16,622 bases of DNA. Origin: Bacillota bacterium (GTDB taxonomy: Bacteria > Bacillota > Clostridia > Oscillospirales > Ruminococcaceae). Within the stretch, counting starts at the first letter, position 1. Every line of letters begins with the position of its first letter. The DNA is taken from the NCBI GenBank assembly GCA_023395435.1, contig JAEWZG010000100.1, positions 1 to 16,622 of the forward strand. Reading direction: 5' to 3'. The notes beneath the pieces were generated by a model. That model was not told the DNA's origin. It did no database searches and saw only the letters and a program-made list of their open reading frames with translations. The position numbers and the translations under genes are program-made. Shown piece after piece: positions 6,478-12,221 of the stretch.

Positions 6478-7467
6478 TTAAAATTTTGATAACTTGTCAG
6501 CTGTGACTTTTCGCTTCATATTTGATATATGAGTATATATGTTTTTAGTCGTCTGAATATCAGCATGACCCATTAAATCTTGAGCAGACTTCTCATCAAT
6601 ATCAAGTTCATACAGCCTTGTAGCATAAGCGTGCCTTAATTGGTGCATAGTACATTTTACATCATACTGGGCACAAAAGTCAAGCCACAATTTTCTAGCT
6701 TGCTTTTCTGTGAGCAGTTCGCCTTTATCGTTTATGAATAAATCTCCCTTGATTTTGGCTGTTTGTAAGGCTGTTTTTAGAGGCTCTAACAATGGTATGG
6801 TTCTTATACCAGCTTTTGTCTTAGGCTGCTTAATATAGGCTCTGTTGTTCTTATAATAAACAGATTTATTAATAGTAATTTCGTTTGTTTCAAAATCAAT
6901 ATCTTTGCTTGATAATGCGAATATTTCCCCTTTACGGCATCCTGTATATAGTGCAATGAGTGCGACGAGGCAATCAGAACGCTTTATTTTTTCAATGTCT
7001 GCCTGATCGGGAACTTCTCTTGTTGTTCTTGGCAAATTTTTTGGAATCTTAACCGCTATTGCAGGGTTAATCAAAATATCGCCTTTTAATATTGAAAAGT
7101 CGCATATCTGTCTGATTATCTGTAGTTTTGTCAGAACCGTTTTATAAGCGTAGCCTTTGACTTTAAATTCCAGCAAATAGTTATTAATCTGAATCGTTGT
7201 AATTTCTTTTATTGGCACGTCCCCAAACTTATTGATTGCATCATTTTTAGCTGGCAGGTAGCCTCGCTCTGTTGTCGGCGATATCTCATTAACTATATTG
7301 TCATACCATTCCTCGGCGACTTCTTTAAATAATCTGCCTTGCTCTTGCTTTTCCTCGTAGGCGAGTATTTTTTTATTAACATCAGCAGGGGACTTACCAT
7401 AGAAAAATTGTTTTCTTCCATTGATAGTAATGGCTTTCTGATATCTTCCGTCAGCTCGTTTTTTCAC
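6478..7467 (-). CDS. int: Tyrosine recombinase / phage integrase
   Basis: The 329-residue protein catalyses site-specific insertion and excision. It has an AP2-like arm-binding domain (1-25, 'GRYQKAITINGRKQFFYGKS'), a core-binding SAM-like domain (about 45-140) and the catalytic domain. Catalytic residues are R178 ('YTGCRKGEI'), a lysine in the beta-hairpin at 216 or 218 ('KTKAGIRTIPL'), H275-x-x-R278 ('HQLRHAYATRL'), H301 ('MGHADIQTT') and nucleophile Y311 ('NIYTHISN'). Translation starts at GTG (7467), with AAGGTGG upstream. The stop lies 60 bp from the split tRNA end, the normal place for a phage integrase next to its attachment site. It is the last gene of the leftward lysogeny arm. Confidence 0.96.
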   Translation of the reverse strand: MKKRADGRYQKAITINGRKQFFYGKSPADVNKKILAYEEKQEQGRLFKEVAEEWYDNIVNEISPTTERGYLPAKNDAINKFGDVPIKEITTIQINNYLLEFKVKGYAYKTVLTKLQIIRQICDFSILKGDILINPAIAVKIPKNLPRTTREVPDQADIEKIKRSDCLVALIALYTGCRKGEIFALSSKDIDFETNEITINKSVYYKNNRAYIKQPKTKAGIRTIPLLEPLKTALQTAKIKGDLFINDKGELLTEKQARKLWLDFCAQYDVKCTMHQLRHAYATRLYELDIDEKSAQDLMGHADIQTTKNIYTHISNMKRKVTADKLSKF

Positions 7468-7490
7468 ACTTACACCACCTTATAACTAAG

Positions 7491-7515
7491 CCCCTCATAT
7501 AGAGGGGTATTTTTT
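7491..7515 (+). terminator. Plus-strand terminator-like hairpin between integrase and zinc-ribbon gene
   Basis: CCCCTC (7491-7496) and GAGGGG (7502-7507) form a perfect 6-bp GC-rich stem followed on the plus strand by TATTTTTT. Both flanking genes run the other way, so it would stop antisense transcripts. On the minus strand it lacks a T-run, so leftward transcription may read through into the integrase gene. Confidence 0.55.
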
Positions 7516-7520
7516 ATTAA

Positions 7521-8126
7521 TTACTTTTTGCCTGCCCAAAATTGGTGCCCGCACTTCAGACAAGTGACACGGATCTTCTTAGCCCCTATGTTTCCAGCAA
7601 CTAAGCCGATAGGAGCAACGGATGCTCCGATTATAGCTTTGCCGATTCCGAACCCTTTCTTATTAGAGGTCAAGCTTGTGGAATAACATTTAGGGCAGTA
7701 CGCAATGCCATCTTTGTCCATCTGCTTAACGCGATTTTTAAGCTCTTGCTTTTCGAGTAATTTTTGGGCCTGAATTTGCCTTGATTGTTCTGCAGCTTTT
7801 GTTAAGAAACCTTTATCTTTATTCTTAGATTTCCTTAATGCGTATTCATTATCAATTACTTTTTTTGATTCAGACAGTGATAATCCGGTTAAGGCTTTCA
7901 AATACTTAATTGCTTCAATCTTATTGCCATTAAATTTATCAACAATCTCTGCAACATCTACGGGAACTCCGTTAAAAATTTGCAGGCTTGAGTTTTCATT
8001 TACCTCTTGTTGTATTTCTTGCTGTTCAGTAACACAAGCTCCTTGTGTTGCTGATACGGTAGTTCCGCACTTAAAACAGAATTTAGAATCGTCATCGATT
8101 ACGACACCACAGTTTTTACAATACAT
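7521..8126 (-). CDS. Zinc-ribbon protein with L7/L12-like domain (lysogeny-arm accessory gene)
   Basis: The 201-residue protein has an N-terminal zinc ribbon (C3, C6, C17, C20: 'YCKNCG...FCFKCG'). A segment at about 55-95 ('NKIEAIKYLKALTGLSLSES') resembles the C-terminal domain of ribosomal protein L7/L12, which contacts translation GTPases. A charged helical stretch (100-138) follows, then a second zinc ribbon (C144, C147, C189, C192). Between the last two Cys pairs lies a Gly/Ala-rich hydrophobic segment (158-181) that could insert into a membrane. A minus-strand TATAAT (8161-8156) stands in the gap after the repressor, so the gene may have its own promoter and be expressed in the lysogen. 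That position is typical of morons and superinfection-immunity genes, but no function is established. Confidence 0.65.
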   Translation of the reverse strand: MYCKNCGVVIDDDSKFCFKCGTTVSATQGACVTEQQEIQQEVNENSSLQIFNGVPVDVAEIVDKFNGNKIEAIKYLKALTGLSLSESKKVIDNEYALRKSKNKDKGFLTKAAEQSRQIQAQKLLEKQELKNRVKQMDKDGIAYCPKCYSTSLTSNKKGFGIGKAIIGASVAPIGLVAGNIGAKKIRVTCLKCGHQFWAGKK

Positions 8127-8183
8127 TCTGTCATTCCCCCGTCGTTCTCATATTTATTATAGTGCAAAAACACACAAATAATT

Positions 8184-8933
8184 TTATATCTGTTTAATTA
8201 TTTGTTTAACCAAGCCCACAACACTTAAGCGAAGTAGACTCTCTCCTTCAAATCTTCTTGTAGGATAATCTGGATTAAGTGATATAAGTTCTACCCAATC
8301 CGAACCGTATACCACTTTTTTGATGTACCCTTCTTCGCCATCAACAAGAATAACTGCGATAGATCCACTATCGACACTTGTTTGCTTGTGCACCACAGCA
8401 GTGTCGCCATTTTCAATTTTTGGTGACATACTGTCGCCTTTTATAGTTATGCAGATTGTTTCTTTTACTTCAAACGGGTTCTTAATAAACAGTGGTATAT
8501 AATCTATAACATCACTGCAGGCATAAGCACCAAAGCCTGCGCTTACACTTTCATACAAAGGTATGAGGTGTATTTTTTTATTATCCAAATAGGTAACATT
8601 GCTCTGCTCTTGCATAGCATCTCTATCGACAGCCTTTTGGAAATCAAGAGTTTTCTTAACGTCGCCATTAAAATTATCTAATACAGGTCCAGATAAATTT
8701 GCAATTAAATCTCCGTCGTTATAATCAGTAGGGTCGTCAGTCTTACATAACAAGTAATCTGTCGATACACCGAAAAACTCCGCTATCTCTGATATATATT
8801 TTTTGTAGGAATTGTTGTTTCCACTTTTCCAATTTGTAAAAGTGTTTTTGGAAAGACCTAAAAAATCGGTTAGGGCTTTTTGTGAATTCCCATTTTTATT
8901 CAAAAGCTCAAGAATTCTGTGCAAAGTATCCAT
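8184..8933 (-). CDS. Phage CI/LexA-like repressor with S24 self-cleavage domain
   Basis: The 249-residue repressor keeps the lytic genes silent and is inactivated by RecA-stimulated self-cleavage. The N-terminal HTH (about 5-60) contains 'QKALTDFLGLSKNTFTNWKS' and 'ISEIAEFFGVSTDYLL'. A linker follows, then the S24 peptidase fold. The nucleophile is S168 in 'IKGDSMSPKIENGD', the general base K205 in 'EGYIKKVV', and the likely cleavage bond is A132-G133 in 'ESVSAGFGAY'. AAGGAGG precedes the ATG. Its promoter would overlap the 21-bp palindrome just upstream, which suggests autoregulation. Because it cleaves itself, the prophage should be SOS-inducible. Confidence 0.95.
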   Translation of the reverse strand: MDTLHRILELLNKNGNSQKALTDFLGLSKNTFTNWKSGNNNSYKKYISEIAEFFGVSTDYLLCKTDDPTDYNDGDLIANLSGPVLDNFNGDVKKTLDFQKAVDRDAMQEQSNVTYLDNKKIHLIPLYESVSAGFGAYACSDVIDYIPLFIKNPFEVKETICITIKGDSMSPKIENGDTAVVHKQTSVDSGSIAVILVDGEEGYIKKVVYGSDWVELISLNPDYPTRRFEGESLLRLSVVGLVKQIIKQI

Positions 8934-8965
8934 AAGTCCTCCTTAGAATTTGTATAAATAGCAGA

Positions 8966-8986
8966 AATCACAGAAAATCTGTGATT
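8966..8986. promoter_or_regulatory. Probable repressor operator (9-bp perfect palindrome)
   Basis: AATCACAGA (8966-8974) and TCTGTGATT (8978-8986) flank AAA. The site lies 33 bp before the repressor start codon and 5 bp upstream of the -35 of the rightward promoter. A protein bound here could control both directions, as expected of a phage operator. Confidence 0.7.
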
Positions 8987-8991
8987 GGTAA

Positions 8992-9020
8992 TTGACTGTA
9001 CATATTTTGTGTGCTAATAT
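8992..9020 (+). promoter_or_regulatory. Rightward early promoter
   Basis: TTGACT (8992-8997) and TAATAT (9015-9020) are separated by exactly 17 bp, a good vegetative promoter reading toward the early genes. Transcription would start near 9027, leaving a leader of about 170 nt before the first gene. A TTGACA at 9047-9052 lacks a suitable -10 partner. Confidence 0.7.
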
Positions 9021-9068
9021 AAAAATGTCGATAAAGGCTAAGCATATTGACATAATAAAAGCACTTAA

Positions 9069-9086
9069 CAGAAATACATATTTCTG
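9069..9086. repeat. Palindrome in the early leader (operator or hairpin)
   Basis: CAGAAATA (9069-9076) and TATTTCTG (9079-9086) are perfect inverse complements around CA. The half-site CAGAAAT also occurs at 8962-8968 beside the first palindrome, so it may be a second regulator site. As RNA it is a compact hairpin followed by CAAGTTTTT. Confidence 0.55.
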
Positions 9087-9094
9087 CAAGTTTT

Positions 9095-9122
9095 TACAAT
9101 ATTACGTCGCAATAATATTGTA
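9095..9122 (+). repeat. Second inverted repeat in the early leader, followed by a T-rich tract
   Basis: TACAATATTA (9095-9104) and TAATATTGTA (9113-9122) form a 10-bp stem with an 8-base loop. The plus strand continues CTTTTTGTCCTTTTTT, so it could act as an attenuator for the rightward transcript or as an operator. The stem is A+T-rich, which weakens the terminator reading. Confidence 0.5.
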
Positions 9123-9196
9123 TACTTTTTGTCCTTTTTTGTCAACATCTGTAAAGTAAAAACTTATCGACAAATATATCATTCGGAGGTGATATT

Positions 9197-9379
9197 ATAA
9201 ACATTTTTTTAAGAAACCGCATTAAGAAGGCATTGATCGATAAAAGCTGGACCTATGGCGACCTTGCAAAAGCTGTTGGATCAAAAGAACCCACTGTCAG
9301 AACATTTATGTCACTCTCCGCAAAGCGTGATATGCCAAAGCTCGAAGGAAAAATTAAAAAAGTTTTGAAACTAGACTAA
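9197..9379 (+). CDS. Small Cro-like HTH protein, first early gene, apparent ATA start
   Basis: The frame ends at TAA 9377-9379 and encodes about 60 residues: (M)NIFLRNRIKKALIDKSWTY, then 'GDLAKAVGSKEPTVRTFMS' and a basic tail. Residues 6-37 read as the helix-turn-helix of small phage regulators, where 'K-x-W-T-Y-x-D-L-A' is frequent. It is the first rightward gene after the repressor, the usual place for cro. No ATG, GTG or TTG is available near the N-terminus; the first in-frame TTG (about 9233) would cut into helix 1. GGAGG (9185-9189) is spaced 7 bases from ATA (9197) and 4 from ATT (9194), so ATA is the best-placed start. A start error or sequence change cannot be excluded. Confidence 0.65.
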   Translation: MNIFLRNRIKKALIDKSWTYGDLAKAVGSKEPTVRTFMSLSAKRDMPKLEGKIKKVLKLD

Positions 9380-9392
9380 AGGAGATGACAGA

Positions 9393-9584
9393 ATGGCAGA
9401 TAAATTAATAATTAAAGTCCCGAAGATAAGGGACACAGGCGGTACAGTCGTTATCAGAACGACTGGGATCGCACAGGCTCTCATAGTTGAAGCCGCAAGA
9501 AAAACAGGGATGTCTCAAAGCAAAATGGCAGAAACACTTATCAGGTTTGCTTTTGAAAGACTTGAAATTCAGGAGGAAGACTAA
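9393..9584 (+). CDS. Small phage protein, possible ribbon-helix-helix regulator
   Basis: The 63-residue product has a predicted beta-strand (18-22, 'TVVIRT') followed by two helices ('IAQALIVEAARKTG' and 'SQSKMAETLIRFAFERLEI'). That order and the length fit Arc/MetJ-type ribbon-helix-helix proteins, which dimerise and bind DNA through the strand. AAAGGAG lies before the ATG, and the last base of its stop is the first base of the next start. Position among the first early genes fits a regulator. I do not recognise a named family. Confidence 0.6.
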   Translation: MADKLIIKVPKIRDTGGTVVIRTTGIAQALIVEAARKTGMSQSKMAETLIRFAFERLEIQEED

Positions 9585-9772
9585 TGCCAAGAGAAAAAGA
9601 ATTATTTAGGGACAATCTGCAAGTTCTGAATGAGAAATTCCCGAACAAGTTTTTGCTTACCTCCACAGAAGTTGGAGAATTCACAGGACTAGAACGCCAT
9701 GCAGTTAAAAGAAAATTTAACTTTAATGGGCGTTATATCACAAAGACACAGCTTGCAAGAGATTTGAGCTAG
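9584..9772 (+). CDS. Small HTH / excisionase-like protein
   Basis: The 62-residue product has a charged helix (1-20) and then 'LLTSTEVGEFTGLERHAVKR' followed by 'YITKTQLARDL'. This resembles the MerR/excisionase-type winged helix, in which a short x-T-x-x-E-V-x-x-x-T-G-L segment forms the first two helices and K-R-K the recognition end. It starts inside the stop codon of the preceding gene (TAATG), so the two are translationally coupled. Candidate roles are recombination directionality factor or early regulator; the sequence does not decide. Confidence 0.6.
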   Translation: MPREKELFRDNLQVLNEKFPNKFLLTSTEVGEFTGLERHAVKRKFNFNGRYITKTQLARDLS

Positions 9773-9783
9773 GAAGGACAGAA

Positions 9784-9924
9784 ATGAAAATAGTACAATT
9801 TTATATTAATGACGGTACAGTATTAGAGTTCACCGATTGGAAATCGTGGAAAATTATGTGGAAAAGAGTGCGACAATTTTATAAACGCGCTGACGTTGTG
9901 AAGGTGGTTGAGCGTGAAGTATAA
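9784..9924 (+). CDS. Hypothetical 46-residue phage protein
   Basis: An ATG at 9784 with GGAAGGACAG upstream opens a 46-codon frame: 'MKIVQFYINDGTVLEFTDWK' then 'SWKIMWKRVRQFYKRADVVK' and a short tail. Trp- and Arg-rich with one helix likely. It overlaps the next gene by 11 bp. No family is recognised; tight packing and a clean ribosome site support it being real. Confidence 0.5.
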   Translation: MKIVQFYINDGTVLEFTDWKSWKIMWKRVRQFYKRADVVKVVEREV

Positions 9925-10066
9925 GTACATAGTTTCCGTAATAGGCATTGACGTATCAGACACAGTATTCGCCACTGACTCAGACGAAGCGAAGAAAGTA
10001 TTCTGCCGTAAGCGTGGGCTCACGATAGACCTTACAAGGCTGACAGCGAGGAGGACGAAGGAATAA
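9914..10066 (+). CDS. Hypothetical 50-residue phage protein (GTG start)
   Basis: A GTG at 9914 follows AAGGTGG with 6 bases between. It opens 50 codons: 'MKYKYIVSVIGIDVSDTVFA', 'TDSDEAKKVFCRKRGLTIDL', then a basic end 'TRLTARRTKE'. The pattern is two strands, an acidic helix and a strand, with the S/T-D-E-A helix common in small phage proteins of unknown role. It overlaps the gene before by 11 bp and shares one base with the next start. Confidence 0.5.
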   Translation: MKYKYIVSVIGIDVSDTVFATDSDEAKKVFCRKRGLTIDLTRLTARRTKE

Positions 10067-10185
10067 TGATATATCAAGTCATTATGAAAACGCTTGCATC
10101 GTTCGGATGGATATCTATTGCTGGATTTATAGCAAGCTTTGGATGCTATGCGGTTGATAAAAAAGAAAGAAGAAAGCGAGGTTAG
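10066..10185 (+). CDS. Small single-pass membrane protein (39 residues)
   Basis: The ATG at 10066 overlaps the preceding stop (TAATG), with GGAGGACGAAGG upstream. The product has one membrane helix (about 8-30, 'KTLASFGWISIAGFIASFGC') and a basic end 'KKERRKRG', predicting an inside C-terminus. Unknown role; small membrane proteins in early phage operons can be host-takeover or exclusion factors. Confidence 0.5.
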   Translation: MIYQVIMKTLASFGWISIAGFIASFGCYAVDKKERRKRG

Positions 10186-10243
10186 AGAAACCAGGAAAGC
10201 CTGTGCTACTCTTTAAGCGCGACATAAAATTAAGGAGGTTGAC

Positions 10244-10822
10244 ATGAAAGCATCATATAAAAACAGCATAATCGTAATTGCATTCTTCCTGATAGCCTGC
10301 ATTGTTGGCAAACTCGACTATTCCCAGTATCAGAAAGAACAGCAGACGAAAGTCGAACAAATAACAGTTCCCGCCTTTCTGTTTGAAAAGCCTGAACCTA
10401 AATACATATTCACCATCGAACAGGAATTGTTTATCCCCACAGAAATTGACTTGCTGTCTAGGGTAGTATTTTCAGAGGCGGGCAATCAATCGTATAAAGG
10501 TAAGCTACTGGTAGCGGCTACAATAAAAAACCGATATCAGACTGGCAACTATAACTCACTGTATGCTGTGGTAAATCAGCAAGGGCAATATGCTACACCA
10601 AGAGATCTTGCAACCATAACGACACCACAGGAACTGGCACAACTTGAGGAATGCAAACGGGCAGTCATAGAGGCACTAAATTCGCACGATACATACGGCA
10701 GGGTTAGTTATTTCTGCAACCCTCGAATATGCGACAAGTCGTTACTGCGATGGTTTGAGAGCGAGTTGGAATTGGTTTGTATTGAGGGGGAACATAATTT
10801 TTATAGGGAGAGGGTGAAGTAA
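10244..10822 (+). CDS. SleB-like cell wall hydrolase, membrane-anchored
   Basis: The 192-residue protein has an N-terminal signal or anchor helix (8-23, 'SIIVIAFFLIACIVGK') and a linker, then a hydrolase_2 (SleB/CwlJ) domain from about 65. Family marks are 'LLSRVVFSEAGNQSYKGKLL' (70-89) with the catalytic glutamate E78, the 'AATIKNRY' helix, and 'GEHNFYR' near the end. SleB and CwlJ are cortex-lytic enzymes acting in spore germination. Here the gene sits in the early region, far from where holin and endolysin are expected, with TTAAGGAGG before its ATG. It may remodel peptidoglycan for entry, germination or exclusion rather than lysis; the timing argument is inference. Four late cysteines (137, 158, 163, 179) could form disulfides outside the membrane. 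Confidence 0.85.
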   Translation: MKASYKNSIIVIAFFLIACIVGKLDYSQYQKEQQTKVEQITVPAFLFEKPEPKYIFTIEQELFIPTEIDLLSRVVFSEAGNQSYKGKLLVAATIKNRYQTGNYNSLYAVVNQQGQYATPRDLATITTPQELAQLEECKRAVIEALNSHDTYGRVSYFCNPRICDKSLLRWFESELELVCIEGEHNFYRERVK

Positions 10823-11098
10823 GTGACAGAATCAAACGAAGATTGTTCAGCCCAATTGTTGGTAGATTATCAGCATATGCTATATGAACAGCAAATGCAA
10901 AATTATGAATATAATTGCGACAGGTGCGCTCCACATGTTATCCATAATGCTAAAGTATTTCAAGACGGAGATATGTTTTGTTGTCTTTTAGGAGAAAATA
11001 TACAAATTGGAATTTGTGGATTTGGAAAAACTCCCGAAAAGGCTTGTGCAGAATTTGATAGAATTTGGAGAGATGGATTAAAGGAGCCAACAAAATGA
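10823..11098 (+). CDS. Hypothetical phage protein, Cys-rich, 91 residues
   Basis: Translation starts at GTG directly after the TAA of the hydrolase gene, with GGGAGAGG upstream. The central and C-terminal part ('GDMFCCLLGENIQIGICGFG' then 'KTPEKACAEFDRIWR') has the pattern of a small alpha/beta protein often found in early regions of Firmicute phages: a strand pair followed by a helix opened by T-P-E-x-A. Seven cysteines include 'CDRC' (32-35) and 'CC' (53-54), so metal binding is possible. Its stop overlaps the next start (ATGA). No function is known to me. Confidence 0.6.
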   Translation: MTESNEDCSAQLLVDYQHMLYEQQMQNYEYNCDRCAPHVIHNAKVFQDGDMFCCLLGENIQIGICGFGKTPEKACAEFDRIWRDGLKEPTK

Positions 11099-11232
11099 CA
11101 ACATTTGAAATCGTAGCATTGCTTTTCTTTATTTTATTACTCGGTATCGTACTGGGTGTATTGATTTCTTTCAGACTGCTAAAGCAGTCGGATGAAATAG
11201 AAAAAGACGAATGGGAAGGAGGAGACTATTAA
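11095..11232 (+). CDS. Small membrane protein (45 residues)
   Basis: An ATG at 11095 overlaps the previous stop (ATGA), with AAGGAG upstream. It encodes one strong membrane helix (about 5-27, 'EIVALLFFILLLGIVLGVLI') followed by an acidic tail ending 'EWEGGDY'. The DNA of the tail (GGAAGGAGGAG) doubles as the ribosome site of the next gene, which starts in its stop codon. No function can be assigned. Confidence 0.6.
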   Translation: MTTFEIVALLFFILLLGIVLGVLISFRLLKQSDEIEKDEWEGGDY

Positions 11233-11603
11233 TGGATAACAATTTTAAAGCAGAGAATATAAAGCCTGGATATCTTGGAGTGTTTGCAGATGGAACATTT
11301 GCTATAGCTATGAATGTTAAATTTATGCGTTGCCCAGAAGAAATACAGTTTGTCACTAATGGACAGTTAACTGCTGATCGAGGGGCATACATAAGCGCCA
11401 TAACCGCATTTAATGGCAAACAAGATTTTGAATATGCCTTGGTCGCAGTATATGGATATCCAACAAATTATCAGTGGTTTTCAACTGAAAATCGCCCGCT
11501 TTTATGGAAACGAGAAAAGCCTGTTATTGAAATGACAATCGCAGAAATTGAGCATAAACTCAACATAAAAAACCTTAAAATTGTCAAGGAGATTTCTAAA
11601 TGA
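11232..11603 (+). CDS. Hypothetical phage protein, 123 residues
   Basis: I place the start at the ATG at 11232, which overlaps the stop before it and has GGAGG about 10 bases upstream. An ATG at 11211 would put that ribosome site inside the gene. The product starts 'MDNNFKAENIKPGYLGVFAD', has a strand-rich first half and ends in a helix 'MTIAEIEHKLNIKNLKIVKE'. The last segment has the form seen in many small phage proteins (T-x-A-E-I-E-x-x-L). The domain is not recognised. Its stop overlaps the SpoVG gene start (ATGA). Confidence 0.6.
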   Translation: MDNNFKAENIKPGYLGVFADGTFAIAMNVKFMRCPEEIQFVTNGQLTADRGAYISAITAFNGKQDFEYALVAVYGYPTNYQWFSTENRPLLWKREKPVIEMTIAEIEHKLNIKNLKIVKEISK

Positions 11604-11875
11604 AAATCACAGACGTAAAAATCAGAAAACTACTTGACGAACCCCGAATGAGAGCTATTGTGTCAGTTACATTCGACGACGCTTTAGCCGTTCATGATAT
11701 CAAGGTTATTCAGGGCGACAATGGTTTGTTTGTCGCTATGCCAAGTAGAAGAGACGAGCAGGGCTTATTCAGGGATATTGTTCACCCGATTAATGCCGAA
11801 ATGCGAAAGTACATCGAACAGGAAGTAATCGGAATTTACAAATATTACGCAGAAGGAATTAAGGGGGAGGAATAA
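11600..11875 (+). CDS. spoVG: SpoVG family regulator (phage-borne)
   Basis: The 91-residue protein carries the full SpoVG core: 'MKITDVKIRK' start, 'RMRAIVSVTFDD' (16-27), 'VHDIKVI' (31-37), 'NGLFVAMPSRR' (41-51) and 'FRDIVHPIN' (57-65), the most conserved blocks of the family. SpoVG proteins are small DNA- and RNA-binding regulators that influence septation during sporulation and virulence genes in Gram-positives. The tail is shorter than in Bacillus (about 97 residues). The gene is coupled to the gene before it (ATGA) and to the AbrB gene after it (TAATG), so it belongs to the phage operon. Confidence 0.92.
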   Translation: MKITDVKIRKLLDEPRMRAIVSVTFDDALAVHDIKVIQGDNGLFVAMPSRRDEQGLFRDIVHPINAEMRKYIEQEVIGIYKYYAEGIKGEE

Positions 11876-12135
11876 TGAAATCAACAGGCATAATAAGAAG
11901 AATTGACGACCTCGGCAGAGTCACATTGCCGAAAGAGTTAAGAAGAACCCGCGATATTAAAGACGGTGATCCGTTAGAAATCTTTGTCGAGGATGACAAG
12001 ATTATTCTTCGCAAATACAGCCCAGAGCTTCCAACTAATATAATCGCAGAACTTAAGAAAACACTCGCAGGCAGACACAATGCTAAAGAAATTTCTGCAT
12101 GTATCGGTTACTTGGAAGAACTGATAAAAAATTAA
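11875..12135 (+). CDS. AbrB/SpoVT-family transition-state regulator (phage-borne)
   Basis: Residues 1-48 form a swapped-hairpin AbrB DNA-binding domain: 'MKSTGIIRRIDDLGRVTLPK' then 'ELRRTRDIKDGDPLEIFVED' and 'DKIILRKY'. The R-x-(I/V)-D-x-L-G-R-V-x-x-P-x-E-L-R-R core is nearly that of Bacillus AbrB. The C-terminal part (50-86) is helical with Cys at 76 and differs from AbrB itself, so it may set partner choice. AbrB proteins act as tetramers repressing stationary-phase and sporulation genes. It follows SpoVG with a one-base overlap. The paralogous host regulator is not in this window. Confidence 0.92.
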   Translation: MKSTGIIRRIDDLGRVTLPKELRRTRDIKDGDPLEIFVEDDKIILRKYSPELPTNIIAELKKTLAGRHNAKEISACIGYLEELIKN

Positions 12136-12136
12136 A

Positions 12137-12169
12137 GCTCCCACAACTACCGCAAATAGTCGTGAGAGC
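12137..12169 (+). repeat. Hairpin in the gap between the AbrB and multi-HTH genes
   Basis: GCTC/GAGC, CAC/GTG and ACTA/TAGT pair in order (12137-12149 with 12157-12169), separated by two opposed mismatches, around a 7-base loop. No T-run follows, so it is more likely an mRNA processing or stability element than a terminator. This 86-bp gap is the largest after the hydrolase gene. Confidence 0.45.
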
Positions 12170-12221
12170 AACAAGAAAAATATATCAATAAAATTATAAG
12201 ACATAAAAGGAGATGTGTCAA

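Noticed and set aside
6392..6480. A complete second tRNA gene
   Set aside because: Only the T-arm and 3' acceptor strand are present. No anticodon arm, D-arm or 5' acceptor strand can be drawn.
9047..9076. Second rightward promoter from the perfect TTGACA at 9047
   Set aside because: At 16-18 bp downstream there is only AGAAAT/GAAATA, a poor -10; the better match is at 8992-9020.
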